Part shown: positions 25,950 to 34,271 of the stretch, one piece after another
Layout of the letters: every line of letters begins with the position of its first letter
How positions within the stretch are numbered: the first letter of the stretch is position 1
From: JADJNY01 sp046349615
Lineage (GTDB): Bacteria > Planctomycetota > UBA1135 > GCA-002686595
DNA length: 64,000 bases
NCBI GenBank assembly: GCA_046349615.1
Contig: JAXMBZ010000001.1
Location: 682,001 to 746,000 of the forward strand
Direction of reading: 5' to 3'
Notes under the pieces: generated by a model
Database searches by the model: none
What the model was told of the DNA's origin: nothing
Seen by the model: only the letters and a program-made list of their open reading frames with translations
Translations under genes and position numbers: made by a program

Positions 25950-27086
25950 TCACGCCAGTCGATCGGCGAGGTGTTCGAGACCGAGGTATTCGACTTCGAT
26001 TCCCTGAGTCCGTCGCTTGAAAGGCCGCTCGACGTCGCTCGCGACGACGCAGTAGTCCGCCTTGGGGTAGCGTCCCGAGAACGCTCCGAAGCCCGCCGAT
26101 TCGAAGTGATCGGCCGACCACTTGCACTCGACGGCGAGGAGGGGCTTGCCCCGCCGAGCGAGCACGAAGTCGACCTCGTGCCCGGCCTTGTCGCGCCAGT
26201 ACTTCACTTCGTGCAACTGTAGGCGCCCCAGGAGTTCGTTGAGCACGTAGTGCTCCCACAGCGGCCCTCGATCGTCGTCTCGTAGGGATGCCCAACCGCG
26301 AGCATGGCTCACGAAGCCCGTGTCGAACGCGTAGACCTTCGGGGCTGAGACGATCTCGGACGACTTCGAGGTCGAGTACGGACGAACGATCGTCGCGACG
26401 CTCGTCGCATCGAGGACCGAGAGATACGTCGCGATCGTCGTGCGGCTCACTTCGCACGGCGCCGCGAAGCGAGTGGCCTCGAAGATCCCACCGCTCGAGG
26501 CGAACACGAGCTCGGTGAAGCGCAGGAACGATGCTCGCCGCTCGAGGCGGAAGAGCTCCTGGATGTCCTTCGCCCAGTAGGAATCGAGCCACTCCTGGTA
26601 CTCGCGCTCGGGGAACTCCTCGGCGAGCAGGAACGGCGGAAGTCCTCCTTGGAACAGCCGCTTGCCGAGCGACCGAACTCGTAGGGCCTCGAGGTCGGTG
26701 TGGATCGCGGGTGTGAGTCGGATCTCGTCCTTCCGTCCGGTGAGAGTATCTCGGAACTTCTTCGTCGCGCCCAAGGTCGACGAGCCCGTGGCGATCACTC
26801 GAATCGTCGGGAAGTGGTCGTGAGCGATCTTGAGCAGCTGCGACGGCTCGTCGAGACGGTGAATCTCGTCGAGCACGACGCGTCGTCCTCGCAGCCCATC
26901 GAGGAAGGCCTCGGGGTCCTGCATCGCTCTGCGGTGCCGCGGCAACTCGCAGTCGAAGTACTCGACGTTCTCGAGCGAACGACACAGGGTCGTCTTGCCT
27001 GCGCGGCGCACTCCGCGCAGCCACAGCAGGGGGCGTTTTCTCCAGCGTTCCTCGATCAGGGCGGTCCAGTACGGCCTCGACTGCAT
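25950..27086 (-). CDS. DUF4143 AAA ATPase
   Basis: 378 residues from the ATG at 27086. Walker A is GVRRAGKTT (K31), Walker B is RVVLDEIHR, and IRVIATGSSTLG is the sensor-like strand. The C-terminal half is the DUF4143 region with a nuclease-like end (ALWEHYVLNELLG-type helix, VKYWRDKAGHEVDFVLARRGKPLLAVECKW). The E-V-D-F-V-L and ECKW residues follow the PD-(D/E)XK pattern. The family is widespread, often mobile, and of unproven function. The gene is noticeably less GC-rich than its neighbours and sits between tkt and an unrelated gene, which suggests acquisition. An AT-rich set of inverted repeats covers its start. Confidence 0.85.
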   Translation of the reverse strand: MQSRPYWTALIEERWRKRPLLWLRGVRRAGKTTLCRSLENVEYFDCELPRHRRAMQDPEAFLDGLRGRRVVLDEIHRLDEPSQLLKIAHDHFPTIRVIATGSSTLGATKKFRDTLTGRKDEIRLTPAIHTDLEALRVRSLGKRLFQGGLPPFLLAEEFPEREYQEWLDSYWAKDIQELFRLERRASFLRFTELVFASSGGIFEATRFAAPCEVSRTTIATYLSVLDATSVATIVRPYSTSKSSEIVSAPKVYAFDTGFVSHARGWASLRDDDRGPLWEHYVLNELLGRLQLHEVKYWRDKAGHEVDFVLARRGKPLLAVECKWSADHFESAGFGAFSGRYPKADYCVVASDVERPFKRRTQGIEVEYLGLEHLADRLA

Positions 27087-27144
27087 GCAAGTAGACTTGC
27101 ACTTGGTTCTACTAAACGCAAGTCTGGTTGCATTTGGAATGCAG
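27081..27144 (-). promoter_or_regulatory. AT-rich nested inverted repeats at the start codon of the DUF4143 gene
   Basis: Three nested symmetric elements: CTGCAT (27081-27086) with ATGCAG (27139-27144); AGACTTGC (27093-27100) with GCAAGTCT (27118-27125); and the compact palindrome GCAAGT-AG-ACTTGC (27087-27100), which touches the ATG. Base composition is far lower in G+C than either side. It could be an operator for self-repression or a leader hairpin hiding the ribosome site. The second DUF4143 gene in this window has a comparable palindrome at its start. Confidence 0.5.
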
Positions 27145-27247
27145 TCCCTGGGGGGAGGAAGGCCGACTTTCGTGCCCAGGGAACGCCCCCGCACACGGAT
27201 TCGGAGCGGACGCCGAGCGCGCGACACGGTGAAATGGAGCTCCCCCC

Positions 27248-28987
27248 ATGACCGCTCGTCCCGATTGGCCGCCGGAGGGCACGCGCGACCTGGCGCGCGC
27301 GTTCGAGGCGCTCGCCGCCGGCGTGCGCGACCTCGAGGCCGGGCTCTACGCGGGCACGCTCGAGCGCGAGCTCGCGCGTGAGGACCTCGCGCTCGCGGTC
27401 GGGCCCGAGGTCCTCGCGTCGTACGCCGCGCTCGTCGACGCCCGCGCTCCGTCCGCCGGCGCGCGCCGGACCGAGACGGTGCGCCAGCTCCTCGAGGAGA
27501 CGCGCGCGGAGCTCGTGCGCGTCGAGCGCTCGTTCCCGGCGGAGCTCGCGCCCGGGTCCTTGACGGAGGACGCCCGTCTCGCGCACGGCGCGCGCGTGCG
27601 CGTGCTCGACGGCGACGGCGCCCTGCTGCGCCTCGATCAGGCGATCTCCGCGCGTTTCTGGGGCATCGCGTTCGAGTTCCGCGAGCCCGCGCACGAGGAC
27701 CTCCTCGCGCGCACGCTCCTGCGCGACGCCGCCGCGAACCTGGCGACCGACCTCACGGACCTCGCGCGCATCCTCGTGCGCATCGGCGAGGAGGAGCGCT
27801 TCCCTTCGCTCGTGCCCACGCTCAAGAACCGCGCGTTCGAACGGCTGATCGTCGACGTCCTGAACGAGGACCGGCGCGCGGCGCACTCGGCGCGGCTCGC
27901 GCAGGACTACTCGCAGAAGACCGATCTGCGCTACGACACGGCGCGCGGGCTCGGGCGGCAGCGCGGAGCGCGCGTGCAGGTCACGTCGCTGACGAGCGTG
28001 CATCTCCACGATCAGAAGCTCGCGCGCATCGTGCAGCGCGACAAGCTCGTGTTCTTCTCGCCGATCGAGCTCGCGCGCCTGCTCGACGCGGAGCTCCACG
28101 GACGTCGTCCGTTCCACGCGCCGATCGACCGCGAGCTCCTGACGCGCCTTTGGAGCGCGCTCGGCACGCCCGCGACGGTGGGGGAGCTCGCGAACGCGTT
28201 CGCACAGCGCTTCCGCAACGCGTTGAGCGATCCCGCCTCCGATCCGCGCGGTCCGCTCGCGCGTCTGCCCGCTCCGGTGCGCGAACTCGTGCGCGAGTTC
28301 GTCGACAAGAGCGCCGTGCGTTCGACGCGGCTCCTGCGCGCCTACGAGGCGCGCTTCGGTCCCGATTCCTCGCGGCGCGACGGACGCATGCGCCACCAGC
28401 GCGTGCCGCCGCCGAGCACGCCGCTCGAGGCGTGGAGCGGCTTCTTGCGCGCGCACGGCCCCGGCTCGATAGCGCGCGCGCGCGTCGCGAGCCACGCGGG
28501 TTCGTCGCTCTGGGCTCTGACGGAGGAAGGCGTCGAGGTGTTCGTGCTCCTCGGCGCGCGCGGCGACGCGCCGGCGCTCGGCGCCGAGGTCGACGTGCTG
28601 CTGCTCGACGCGAGCCACGACCGCCGGTGGTTCACCGCCGTCGTGCCCGGGACGGATCCCGAGGGCGTGCTCCACGGCCTGCGGACCCAAGGCGTGAAGC
28701 CGGCGCGCGTGCGCGGCCTCGCGGCGTGGTCGACCGAGGAAGTGCGCGCGCTCGTGGTGGGGGACCGCCGGACGGGCCGCGTCGTCAAGCGGCTCCCCTA
28801 TGGGCTGCTCGTCGAGCTCCTGCCCGACGTCGCGGGGCTCCTCCACGAGAATGGGATGGCCGGCCGTTCGCCGGGCGAGTTCGACGTCGGGGCGACGGTC
28901 GAGGTCGTCGTCGCGCGCCTCGACCTCGCGGCGCTGCGGATCGAGCTCGCGCTCGCACCTCCCGCCTCGGCCGGCGCCGAGGCGTAG
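27248..28987 (+). CDS. S1-domain protein of unknown function
   Basis: 579 residues, cytoplasmic. Residues about 500-572 form an S1 RNA-binding fold (TGRVVKRLPYGLLVELLPDVAGLLHEN, FDVGATVEVVVARLDLAALRIELAL). The rest is helical and charged (RAFEALAAGVRDLEAGLYAG, LVRIGEEERFPSLVPTLKNRAFERLIVDVLNEDRR) with no family that I recognise. A second, weaker OB-like stretch may lie at about 400-470 (EVFVLLGARGDAPALGAEVDVLLLDA). RNA or ribosome contact is inferred only from the S1 domain. Divergent from the DUF4143 gene. Confidence 0.65.
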   Translation: MTARPDWPPEGTRDLARAFEALAAGVRDLEAGLYAGTLERELAREDLALAVGPEVLASYAALVDARAPSAGARRTETVRQLLEETRAELVRVERSFPAELAPGSLTEDARLAHGARVRVLDGDGALLRLDQAISARFWGIAFEFREPAHEDLLARTLLRDAAANLATDLTDLARILVRIGEEERFPSLVPTLKNRAFERLIVDVLNEDRRAAHSARLAQDYSQKTDLRYDTARGLGRQRGARVQVTSLTSVHLHDQKLARIVQRDKLVFFSPIELARLLDAELHGRRPFHAPIDRELLTRLWSALGTPATVGELANAFAQRFRNALSDPASDPRGPLARLPAPVRELVREFVDKSAVRSTRLLRAYEARFGPDSSRRDGRMRHQRVPPPSTPLEAWSGFLRAHGPGSIARARVASHAGSSLWALTEEGVEVFVLLGARGDAPALGAEVDVLLLDASHDRRWFTAVVPGTDPEGVLHGLRTQGVKPARVRGLAAWSTEEVRALVVGDRRTGRVVKRLPYGLLVELLPDVAGLLHENGMAGRSPGEFDVGATVEVVVARLDLAALRIELALAPPASAGAEA

Positions 28988-29068
28988 AATCCGGGAACTC
29001 CCGGGAAGGAGCGCCGGTCCGCCCGCGTCCCAGCGGGAACGGCGCCGCCCCTCATCCGCCGCAACGCC

Positions 29069-29581
29069 ATGACGAAGCAAAGCCTCCCGATCGTCCTTCC
29101 CGCCGCCCTCCTCGTCCTCGCCGCCTGCGCTGCGGACGGCTCACACGAGAAAGCGGAGCTCGCCGAGATCGACGCGCGCCACGCGGCGAACCTCGATCGT
29201 TTCCACGAAGCGCAGGAAGCGTTCGCGCGCCGTTGGAAAGCGCCGATCGAGCTCGATTTCCCCGGCGAGGGCACGCTGCAGATCCACGAGTGCGCGCTCC
29301 AGGGCTATGACGAGCACGTCGAGCTCTTCCTGAACTACTCGTACGTCAACACGACCGGCGCGCCGATCGACGGCGTGCGCGTGACGATCGAGCTCGTCGA
29401 CCCGCGCACGAACGCGGTGCGGAGCGAGGAGACGCGCCTCAACTTCCCGCCGCTGATCCCCTTCCTGCCGGAGGGGAGCTTCACGACCGTCGCGCACGTT
29501 CCGACGCGCGGGCTCCATCTCGTTCCGGGCTGGAGCTGGCGCATGCGCGCGCAGCGCCTCCAGCATCGAGCGAGCGAGTGA
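29069..29581 (+). CDS. Lipoprotein of unknown function
   Basis: 170 residues. Signal peptide MTKQSLPIVLPAALLVLAAC with lipobox LAAC (Cys20). A short helical stretch (ELAEIDARHAANLDRFHEAQEAFAR) is followed by a beta-sandwich-like part (VELFLNYSYVNTTGAPIDGVRVTIELVDPRT), similar to domains described in FxLYD-type envelope proteins. It follows the S1 gene by 81 bases; TAGAAT at 28985-28990, covering that gene's stop, could be a -10 element but no good -35 is seen. Confidence 0.65.
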   Translation: MTKQSLPIVLPAALLVLAACAADGSHEKAELAEIDARHAANLDRFHEAQEAFARRWKAPIELDFPGEGTLQIHECALQGYDEHVELFLNYSYVNTTGAPIDGVRVTIELVDPRTNAVRSEETRLNFPPLIPFLPEGSFTTVAHVPTRGLHLVPGWSWRMRAQRLQHRASE

Positions 29582-29631
29582 CGGCGCGACCGCCGCGGGC
29601 GCGCGGACCGGGATGAGCGCGCGTACAAAAA

Positions 29632-29663
29632 GAGAGCGGAGCTCGTCGCCGAGCTCCGCTCTC
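29632..29663 (-). terminator. Rho-independent terminator of the RRM protein gene
   Basis: A perfect 14-base inverted repeat (29632-29645 with 29650-29663), four-base loop. Read on the minus strand it is followed at once by TTTTT, the classical intrinsic terminator form. It lies 38 bases beyond the stop of the minus-strand RNA-binding protein gene and may also serve the plus-strand lipoprotein gene. Confidence 0.85.
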
Positions 29664-29701
29664 GTGTTCGTGTCGGCGCGGACGTTCCGCGCCGAGTGGA
29701 A

Positions 29702-30112
29702 TCACCAGTCGCGACCGCCGCGCGGGCCGCCGCCGTAGCCGCCGCCGCCGCCACCGCCGCCGCGACCACCGCCGCCGCCGCCGAAGCCGCGACCACCGCC
29801 GCCGCCGCCGCCGCCGAAGCCGCGACCGCCGCCACCACCACCGCCGCCGCCGCCGCCACCCGGGCGCGGCTGCGCTTCGTTGACGCGGAGCGGGCGACCG
29901 TCGAGCTGCTTGCCGTCGAGCGCTTCGATCGCGGCCTTCGCATCCGCATCGCTACCCATCTCGGCGAACGCGAAGCCGCGCGGGCGGCCCGTCTCACGGT
30001 CCTGGGGGAGGTGGAGGTCCTTCACCACGCGGCCGTTTTCGGACAGCGCCTTGCGCAGCGAGTCCTCAGTGGTGTTGAAAGAGAGATTGCCAACGTAGAG
30101 CCGAGTACCCAT
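29702..30112 (-). CDS. Glycine-rich RRM RNA-binding protein
   Basis: 136 residues. Residues 3-80 are one RNA recognition motif: RNP2 is LYVGNL and RNP1 is RGFAFAEM, with DAKAAIEALDGKQLDGRPLRV at the end. The rest, about 55 residues, is almost entirely glycine with RGFG/GRGF spacers and ends GGPRGGRDW. Such small glycine-rich RRM proteins are common in Cyanobacteria and Planctomycetota and behave as RNA chaperones, often induced by cold. The long untranslated region upstream (see 30113-30534) fits post-transcriptional control. The glycine tract is a repeat in DNA as well and may vary in length. Confidence 0.92.
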   Translation of the reverse strand: MGTRLYVGNLSFNTTEDSLRKALSENGRVVKDLHLPQDRETGRPRGFAFAEMGSDADAKAAIEALDGKQLDGRPLRVNEAQPRPGGGGGGGGGGGGRGFGGGGGGGGRGFGGGGGGRGGGGGGGGYGGGPRGGRDW

Positions 30113-30534
30113 CTGAATTCGTCTTTCCAGTGTCTGCGGGCGACTTCTACCCATCCACAGCGGAAAGGATCGGAGGCGCGCGTCGGTCGGCCGAGTCTCC
30201 GTGCTGAGCGCTCGCCGACTCGTGGAGCGCTCGTCCCGTCGTGAGCACGCGGTTCGCGTGCTCCGCCGGGTCGGAGGGCCAAGATGATGCCGGGGGACCC
30301 CTCCGAAGGCAAATCCGGGCCGCGACTTCCCTTTCGGCGACGGCTCCGACCCCCGTTCCCGGGCGCTCCAAGGCCTTTTCGCGCCCGATTTCTTCACCCG
30401 CGGAACGCCGCGCTCGCGGGCGGAGTCCCAGGAGCACGCATCCGCGTCCCCGCCGCGCTTCCTGGACGAGGCCCGCGCGCGCTCGCATCCTGTCGGCCCG
30501 CGCACGACGCGCGCCGCACCGAGGGAACCGATCC
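30113..30534. other. 422-base gene-free region between the RRM gene and tal-pgi
   Basis: No convincing gene on either strand. It holds a perfect 9-base inverted repeat, GAGCACGCG (30243-30251) and CGCGTGCTC (30255-30263), with a 3-base loop. On the minus strand this hairpin lies about 130 bases upstream of the RRM start codon and could belong to its leader. The plus-strand end provides GAGGG before the tal-pgi ATG. I see no clear -35/-10 pair. Confidence 0.5.
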
Positions 30535-33411
30535 ATGCACACGAACCCGCTCAAGCAGCTCACCGGCCACGGACAGTCGATCTGGTTCGACTTCATCTCG
30601 CGCAAGCTCCTCGAGACCGGCGAGCTCGCCCGCATGGTCGACGCCGACGGCATCCGCGGCGTCACGTCGAACCCGTCGATCTTCGAGAAGGCGATCTCGG
30701 AGGGCGTCGAGTACAAGGCCGAGATCGACCGCCTGCGCAAGGCGAAGAGCGGCATCACGACGTTCGAGCTCTACGAGGCGCTCGCGATCCGCGACATCCA
30801 GGCCGCGTGCGACGTGATGCGTCCGCTCTACGACGAGACGCGCGGACGCGACGGCTACGTGAGCCTCGAGGTGACGACGTACCGCGGCGACGACCGCGCG
30901 TCGATCCTCACGGAGGCGAAGCACCTGTGGCAGGCCGTCGGCCGCAAGAACGTGATGATCAAGGTGCCGAGCACCGAGGAGGGCATCGCCGCGTTCGAGG
31001 AGCTCACCGCGAACGGCGTCAACGTCAACATGACGCTGCTCTTCGCCGTCGAGGCCTATTCGAAGGTCGCCGCGGCGTACGTGAACGGCCTCGAGCAGTA
31101 CGCGAAGAAGGGCGGCGACGTGTCGCGCGTCGCGAGCGTCGCGAGCTTCTTCGTGTCGCGCATCGACACGACGATCGACAAGGTGCTCGAAGGCAAGCTC
31201 GCGGGCGCGAAGAGCGCGACCGAGCGTTTCGCGCTGCGCTCGTTGATGGGCAAGGCCGCGATCGCGAACGCGAAGCTCGCCTACGCCCACTACAAGACCG
31301 TGTTCACCGGCCCGCGCTGGGACGCGCTCGCCAAGAAGGGCGCGATGACGCAGCGCGTGCTCTGGGCGTCGACCGGCACGAAGAACAAGAACTACTCCGA
31401 CGTGCTCTACATCGAGGAGCTCATCGGGCCCGAGACCGTCAACACCGCGCCGCCCGCGACGATCGACGCGTTCCGCGACCACGGACGCTGCCGTTCGACG
31501 CTCGAGCTCGACCTCGACGGCGCGAAGGACGCGCTCAAGGCGCTCGCCGAGCAAGGCGTCTCGCTGCAGAGCGTGACCGACGCGCTGCTCGCGGACGGGT
31601 TGAAGCAGTTCAGCGAGGCCTTCACGAAGATCCTCAAGGCGATCGAGGGCGCGAAGACGAGCTCGACGCCGCTCGCGCCGCTCGCGTGGACGCTCTCCGA
31701 CGGCCTGAAGCAGTCGCTCGACGCGCACCTCTCCGACTGGACCTCGGGCAAGAAGACCGAGCGCCTCTGGAAGAAGGACGCGTCGCTCTGGACGAACGGC
31801 GACGAGGCGAAGTGGCTCGGTTGGCTCGATGCGCCGGAGCAGGCGAAGGCGTCGGTCCGCGAGCTCACGGCGTTCGCCGACGAGATCAAGAAGGAAGGCT
31901 TCACGCACGTCGCGCTGCTCGGCATGGGCGGTTCGAGCTTGTGCCCCGAGGTGTTGAAGCTCACCTACGGCTCGAAGGCGGGCTTCCCGAAGCTCGAGGT
32001 GCTCGACTCGACCGACCCGCAGCAGATCGCGGCGCTCGAGAAGCGGTTGAACCTCGCGAAGACGCTCTTCGTCGTCGCGTCGAAGTCGGGGAGCACGCTC
32101 GAGCCGACGATCTTCGAGCAGTACTTCTGGGACCGCGCGGTGAAGACGGTCGGCGCGACGAACGCGGGCCGGCACTTCGTCGCGATCACGGACCCGGGCT
32201 CGAAGCTCGAGGCGAGCGCGCGCTCGAGGGGCTTCCGCCGCATCTTCGCGGGCGTGCCGAGCATCGGCGGGCGCTTCTCCGCGCTCTCGAACTTCGGGAT
32301 GGTGCCCGCGGCGCTGATCGGACTCGACCTCGAGCGCTTCACGGCGCGCGCGTGCGAGATGATGAACGCGTGCCGCGAGAACGACGCGGCGAAGAACCCG
32401 GGCGTCCTGCTCGGCGCGCTGCTCGGCGTGTGCGCGAAGAGCGGGCGCGACAAGCTCACGCTCGTCGTCAGCCCCGAGTTCGCGTCGATGGGCGCGTGGC
32501 TCGAGCAGCTCGTCGCGGAGTCGACGGGCAAGCTCGGCAAGGGAATCGTCCCCGTCGACCTCGAACCGATCGGCGCGCCGTCCGCGTACGGCAACGACCG
32601 GCTCTTCGTCTACATCCGCCTCGCGAGCTCGCCGAACGGCTACCAGGACAGCGGCGTGAGCGCGCTCGAGAAGGCGGGGCACGCCGTCGTGCGCATCCAG
32701 GTGCCGGACGTGATGGACCTCGGCGCCGGGTTCTTCCGGTGGGAGTTCGCGACGGCGGTCGCGGGCGCCGTGCTCGGCATCCACACGTTCGACCAGCCCG
32801 ACGTCGAGGCGAGCAAGATCGCGACGAAGGCGCTGACGAGCGCGTACGAGGCGTCCGGCTCGCTGCCCGCGGAGAAGCCGTTCTTCGCGGAGGGCGGGCT
32901 CGAGCTCTACACCGACGCGCGCAACGCTTCGACGCTGACCAAGTCCGCCGGATCGAACGCGACGCTCGCGAGCCTGCTGCGCGCGCTCGTCGAACAGACG
33001 AAGCCGGGCGACTACTTCGGCGTGCTCGCGTACGTCGACATGAACGCGAAGCACGTCGAGACGTTGAACAAGCTGCGCACCGAGGTGCGCGACACGCGTC
33101 GTATCGCGACCGTGCTCGGCTTCGGCCCGCGGTTCCTCCACTCGACGGGCCAGGCGTACAAGGGCGGCCCGAACACCGGCGTGTTCCTGCAGATCACCGC
33201 GAACGACGCGGCGGACCTGCCGGTGCCCGGCTCGAAGTACACCTTCGGCGTCGTGAAGAGCGCGCAGGCGCGCGGCGACTTCCAGGTGCTCTCGGAGCGC
33301 GGCCGGCGTTGCCTGCGCGTGCACGTGACGGGCGACGTGGGCCAGGGCCTTGCGCACCTCGCGCAAGCGATGCACCAAGCCCTCGCGCAACCGGCGACGG
33401 CGGCGCGGTGA
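30535..33411 (+). CDS. tal-pgi: Bifunctional transaldolase / glucose-6-phosphate isomerase
   Basis: 958 residues. Residues 1-370 are transaldolase: GIRGVTSNPSIFEKAI, the Schiff-base Lys143 in NVMIKVPSTEEGIAA, VNVNMTLLFAVEAY and ASTGTKNKNYSDVLYIEEL. Residues about 400-950 are glucose-6-phosphate isomerase: LLGMGGSSLCPEVLKLT, VVASKSGSTLEP, GGRFSALSNFGMVPAA, and the C-terminal RFLHSTGQAYKGGPNTGVFLQIT. The fused form is known in several bacterial groups. It links the non-oxidative pentose phosphate pathway directly to glycolysis. A diverged copy of its last 110 bases occurs at 34021-34130. Confidence 0.95.
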   Translation: MHTNPLKQLTGHGQSIWFDFISRKLLETGELARMVDADGIRGVTSNPSIFEKAISEGVEYKAEIDRLRKAKSGITTFELYEALAIRDIQAACDVMRPLYDETRGRDGYVSLEVTTYRGDDRASILTEAKHLWQAVGRKNVMIKVPSTEEGIAAFEELTANGVNVNMTLLFAVEAYSKVAAAYVNGLEQYAKKGGDVSRVASVASFFVSRIDTTIDKVLEGKLAGAKSATERFALRSLMGKAAIANAKLAYAHYKTVFTGPRWDALAKKGAMTQRVLWASTGTKNKNYSDVLYIEELIGPETVNTAPPATIDAFRDHGRCRSTLELDLDGAKDALKALAEQGVSLQSVTDALLADGLKQFSEAFTKILKAIEGAKTSSTPLAPLAWTLSDGLKQSLDAHLSDWTSGKKTERLWKKDASLWTNGDEAKWLGWLDAPEQAKASVRELTAFADEIKKEGFTHVALLGMGGSSLCPEVLKLTYGSKAGFPKLEVLDSTDPQQIAALEKRLNLAKTLFVVASKSGSTLEPTIFEQYFWDRAVKTVGATNAGRHFVAITDPGSKLEASARSRGFRRIFAGVPSIGGRFSALSNFGMVPAALIGLDLERFTARACEMMNACRENDAAKNPGVLLGALLGVCAKSGRDKLTLVVSPEFASMGAWLEQLVAESTGKLGKGIVPVDLEPIGAPSAYGNDRLFVYIRLASSPNGYQDSGVSALEKAGHAVVRIQVPDVMDLGAGFFRWEFATAVAGAVLGIHTFDQPDVEASKIATKALTSAYEASGSLPAEKPFFAEGGLELYTDARNASTLTKSAGSNATLASLLRALVEQTKPGDYFGVLAYVDMNAKHVETLNKLRTEVRDTRRIATVLGFGPRFLHSTGQAYKGGPNTGVFLQITANDAADLPVPGSKYTFGVVKSAQARGDFQVLSERGRRCLRVHVTGDVGQGLAHLAQAMHQALAQPATAAR

Positions 33412-33587
33412 CGCGGGCTCGTCGCCGCGCCACATGAACACGGTGCGAGTTCCATCCGGTACGACCGCACGGTCGGCGATCCGCGCGAAGGTGTGCTCGA
33501 TGGGTTCGCGCCTCCGAGCGACCGCAGTCTCGTCGACTCATCGGTGACCGGATCGAGTTCGCAGCATGGGACGAAAGGAGACGTCGC

Positions 33588-34010
33588 GTGAACGACGCCG
33601 CATCGGGCTCCCCCGAGTTCATGACCTTCGTGCTCGATGGCACCGATTGGAAGGTGATCATCGAGCGCACGCAGAAGGCGACCTACGCCTACCTCGTCGA
33701 GCGTCGCGAGATCCGGAGCGACGTGTGGCTGTACAACCACGCACATGCACCCTCGGTGGAGGAATGGAACGACAAGGACGCTGTGCCCTTCGCCAACGTC
33801 GTGGGCTTCGCATCAGAGGAGTCCTTCGCACCGATCCGCTCGGTGAGCGAAGTCGTCCTGAGTTGGGATTGCAGTGAGGGCGACCACGCGGACGTCCGGA
33901 TCGAGATCCGTGGACGCCTGCACGCCCGTCTCTCCTCTCGAGTGCGCCCGGGCTGGTGTCGCCTCGCGATTCAGGACGGTCCCTGCGCGAAGCGACTGCT
34001 CGACGAGTAG
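33588..34010 (+). CDS. Unrecognised small protein, possibly immunity-like
   Basis: 140 residues from a GTG preceded by AAAGGAG (33574-33580) at ideal spacing. It is a soluble, acidic alpha/beta protein with WKVIIERTQKATYAYLVERRE, SDVWLYNHAHAP, VPFANVVGFASEE, FAPIRSVSEVVLSWDC. The SDVWLYN strand resembles small proteins seen beside polymorphic toxins in other genomes, but no toxin gene is adjacent. G+C is lower than in the flanking metabolic genes. It ends two bases before the start of the duplicated tal-pgi tail, so it appears to have been inserted together with that tail. Confidence 0.6.
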   Translation: MNDAASGSPEFMTFVLDGTDWKVIIERTQKATYAYLVERREIRSDVWLYNHAHAPSVEEWNDKDAVPFANVVGFASEESFAPIRSVSEVVLSWDCSEGDHADVRIEIRGRLHARLSSRVRPGWCRLAIQDGPCAKRLLDE

Positions 34011-34011
34011 C

Positions 34012-34130
34012 GAGCGGCGACGGCGCTCTCTGCGCGTCCACGTGACGGGCGACGTGACGCAGGGCCTCACGAAGCTCGCGCAGGCGCTGCACTAGGCGCT
34101 CGCGCAACCGGCGACGGCAGCGCGGTGAGG
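34012..34130 (+). repeat. Diverged second copy of the tal-pgi 3' end
   Basis: Bases 34021-34130 align without gaps to 33304-33413, the last codons of tal-pgi: 92 of 110 bases are identical by hand count. The copy still reads SLRVHVTGDVTQGLTKLAQALH in the gene's frame, then meets TAG where tal-pgi has a glutamine codon. The first bases (34012-34020) also follow the gene's ERGRR codons. It is a gene fragment, not expressed as a gene. Confidence 0.88.
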
Positions 34131-34233
34131 TCGGCGGTCGGCCGCCACCGCCGGCGCAAGGCCCCGCGGCGCGGGCACGGTCGGCCGACTGCACAGACCT
34201 AAATCCTTGATGGAGTTAGAGTAGAGATCGTCC

Positions 34234-34266
34234 GTGCAATTTGAACGCGCGAAGTTCAAATTGCAC
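34234..34266 (+). promoter_or_regulatory. Perfect 13-base palindrome just upstream of the second DUF4143 gene
   Basis: GTGCAATTTGAAC (34234-34246) and GTTCAAATTGCAC (34254-34266) are exact inverted repeats with a 7-base loop (GCGCGAA). The second arm ends 5 bases before the GTG start at 34272, taking the place of a ribosome site. It is AT-rich in GC-rich surroundings. Likely an operator or a translation-blocking hairpin; it could also be a transposon- or integrase-type recognition site. Confidence 0.65.
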
Positions 34267-34271
34267 GGGTC

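Noticed and set aside
29700..29880. Periodic GCC/GCG tract at 29.7-29.9 kb as a CRISPR-like or satellite array
   Set aside because: It is the glycine-codon tract of the RRM protein read on the other strand; there are no spacers.
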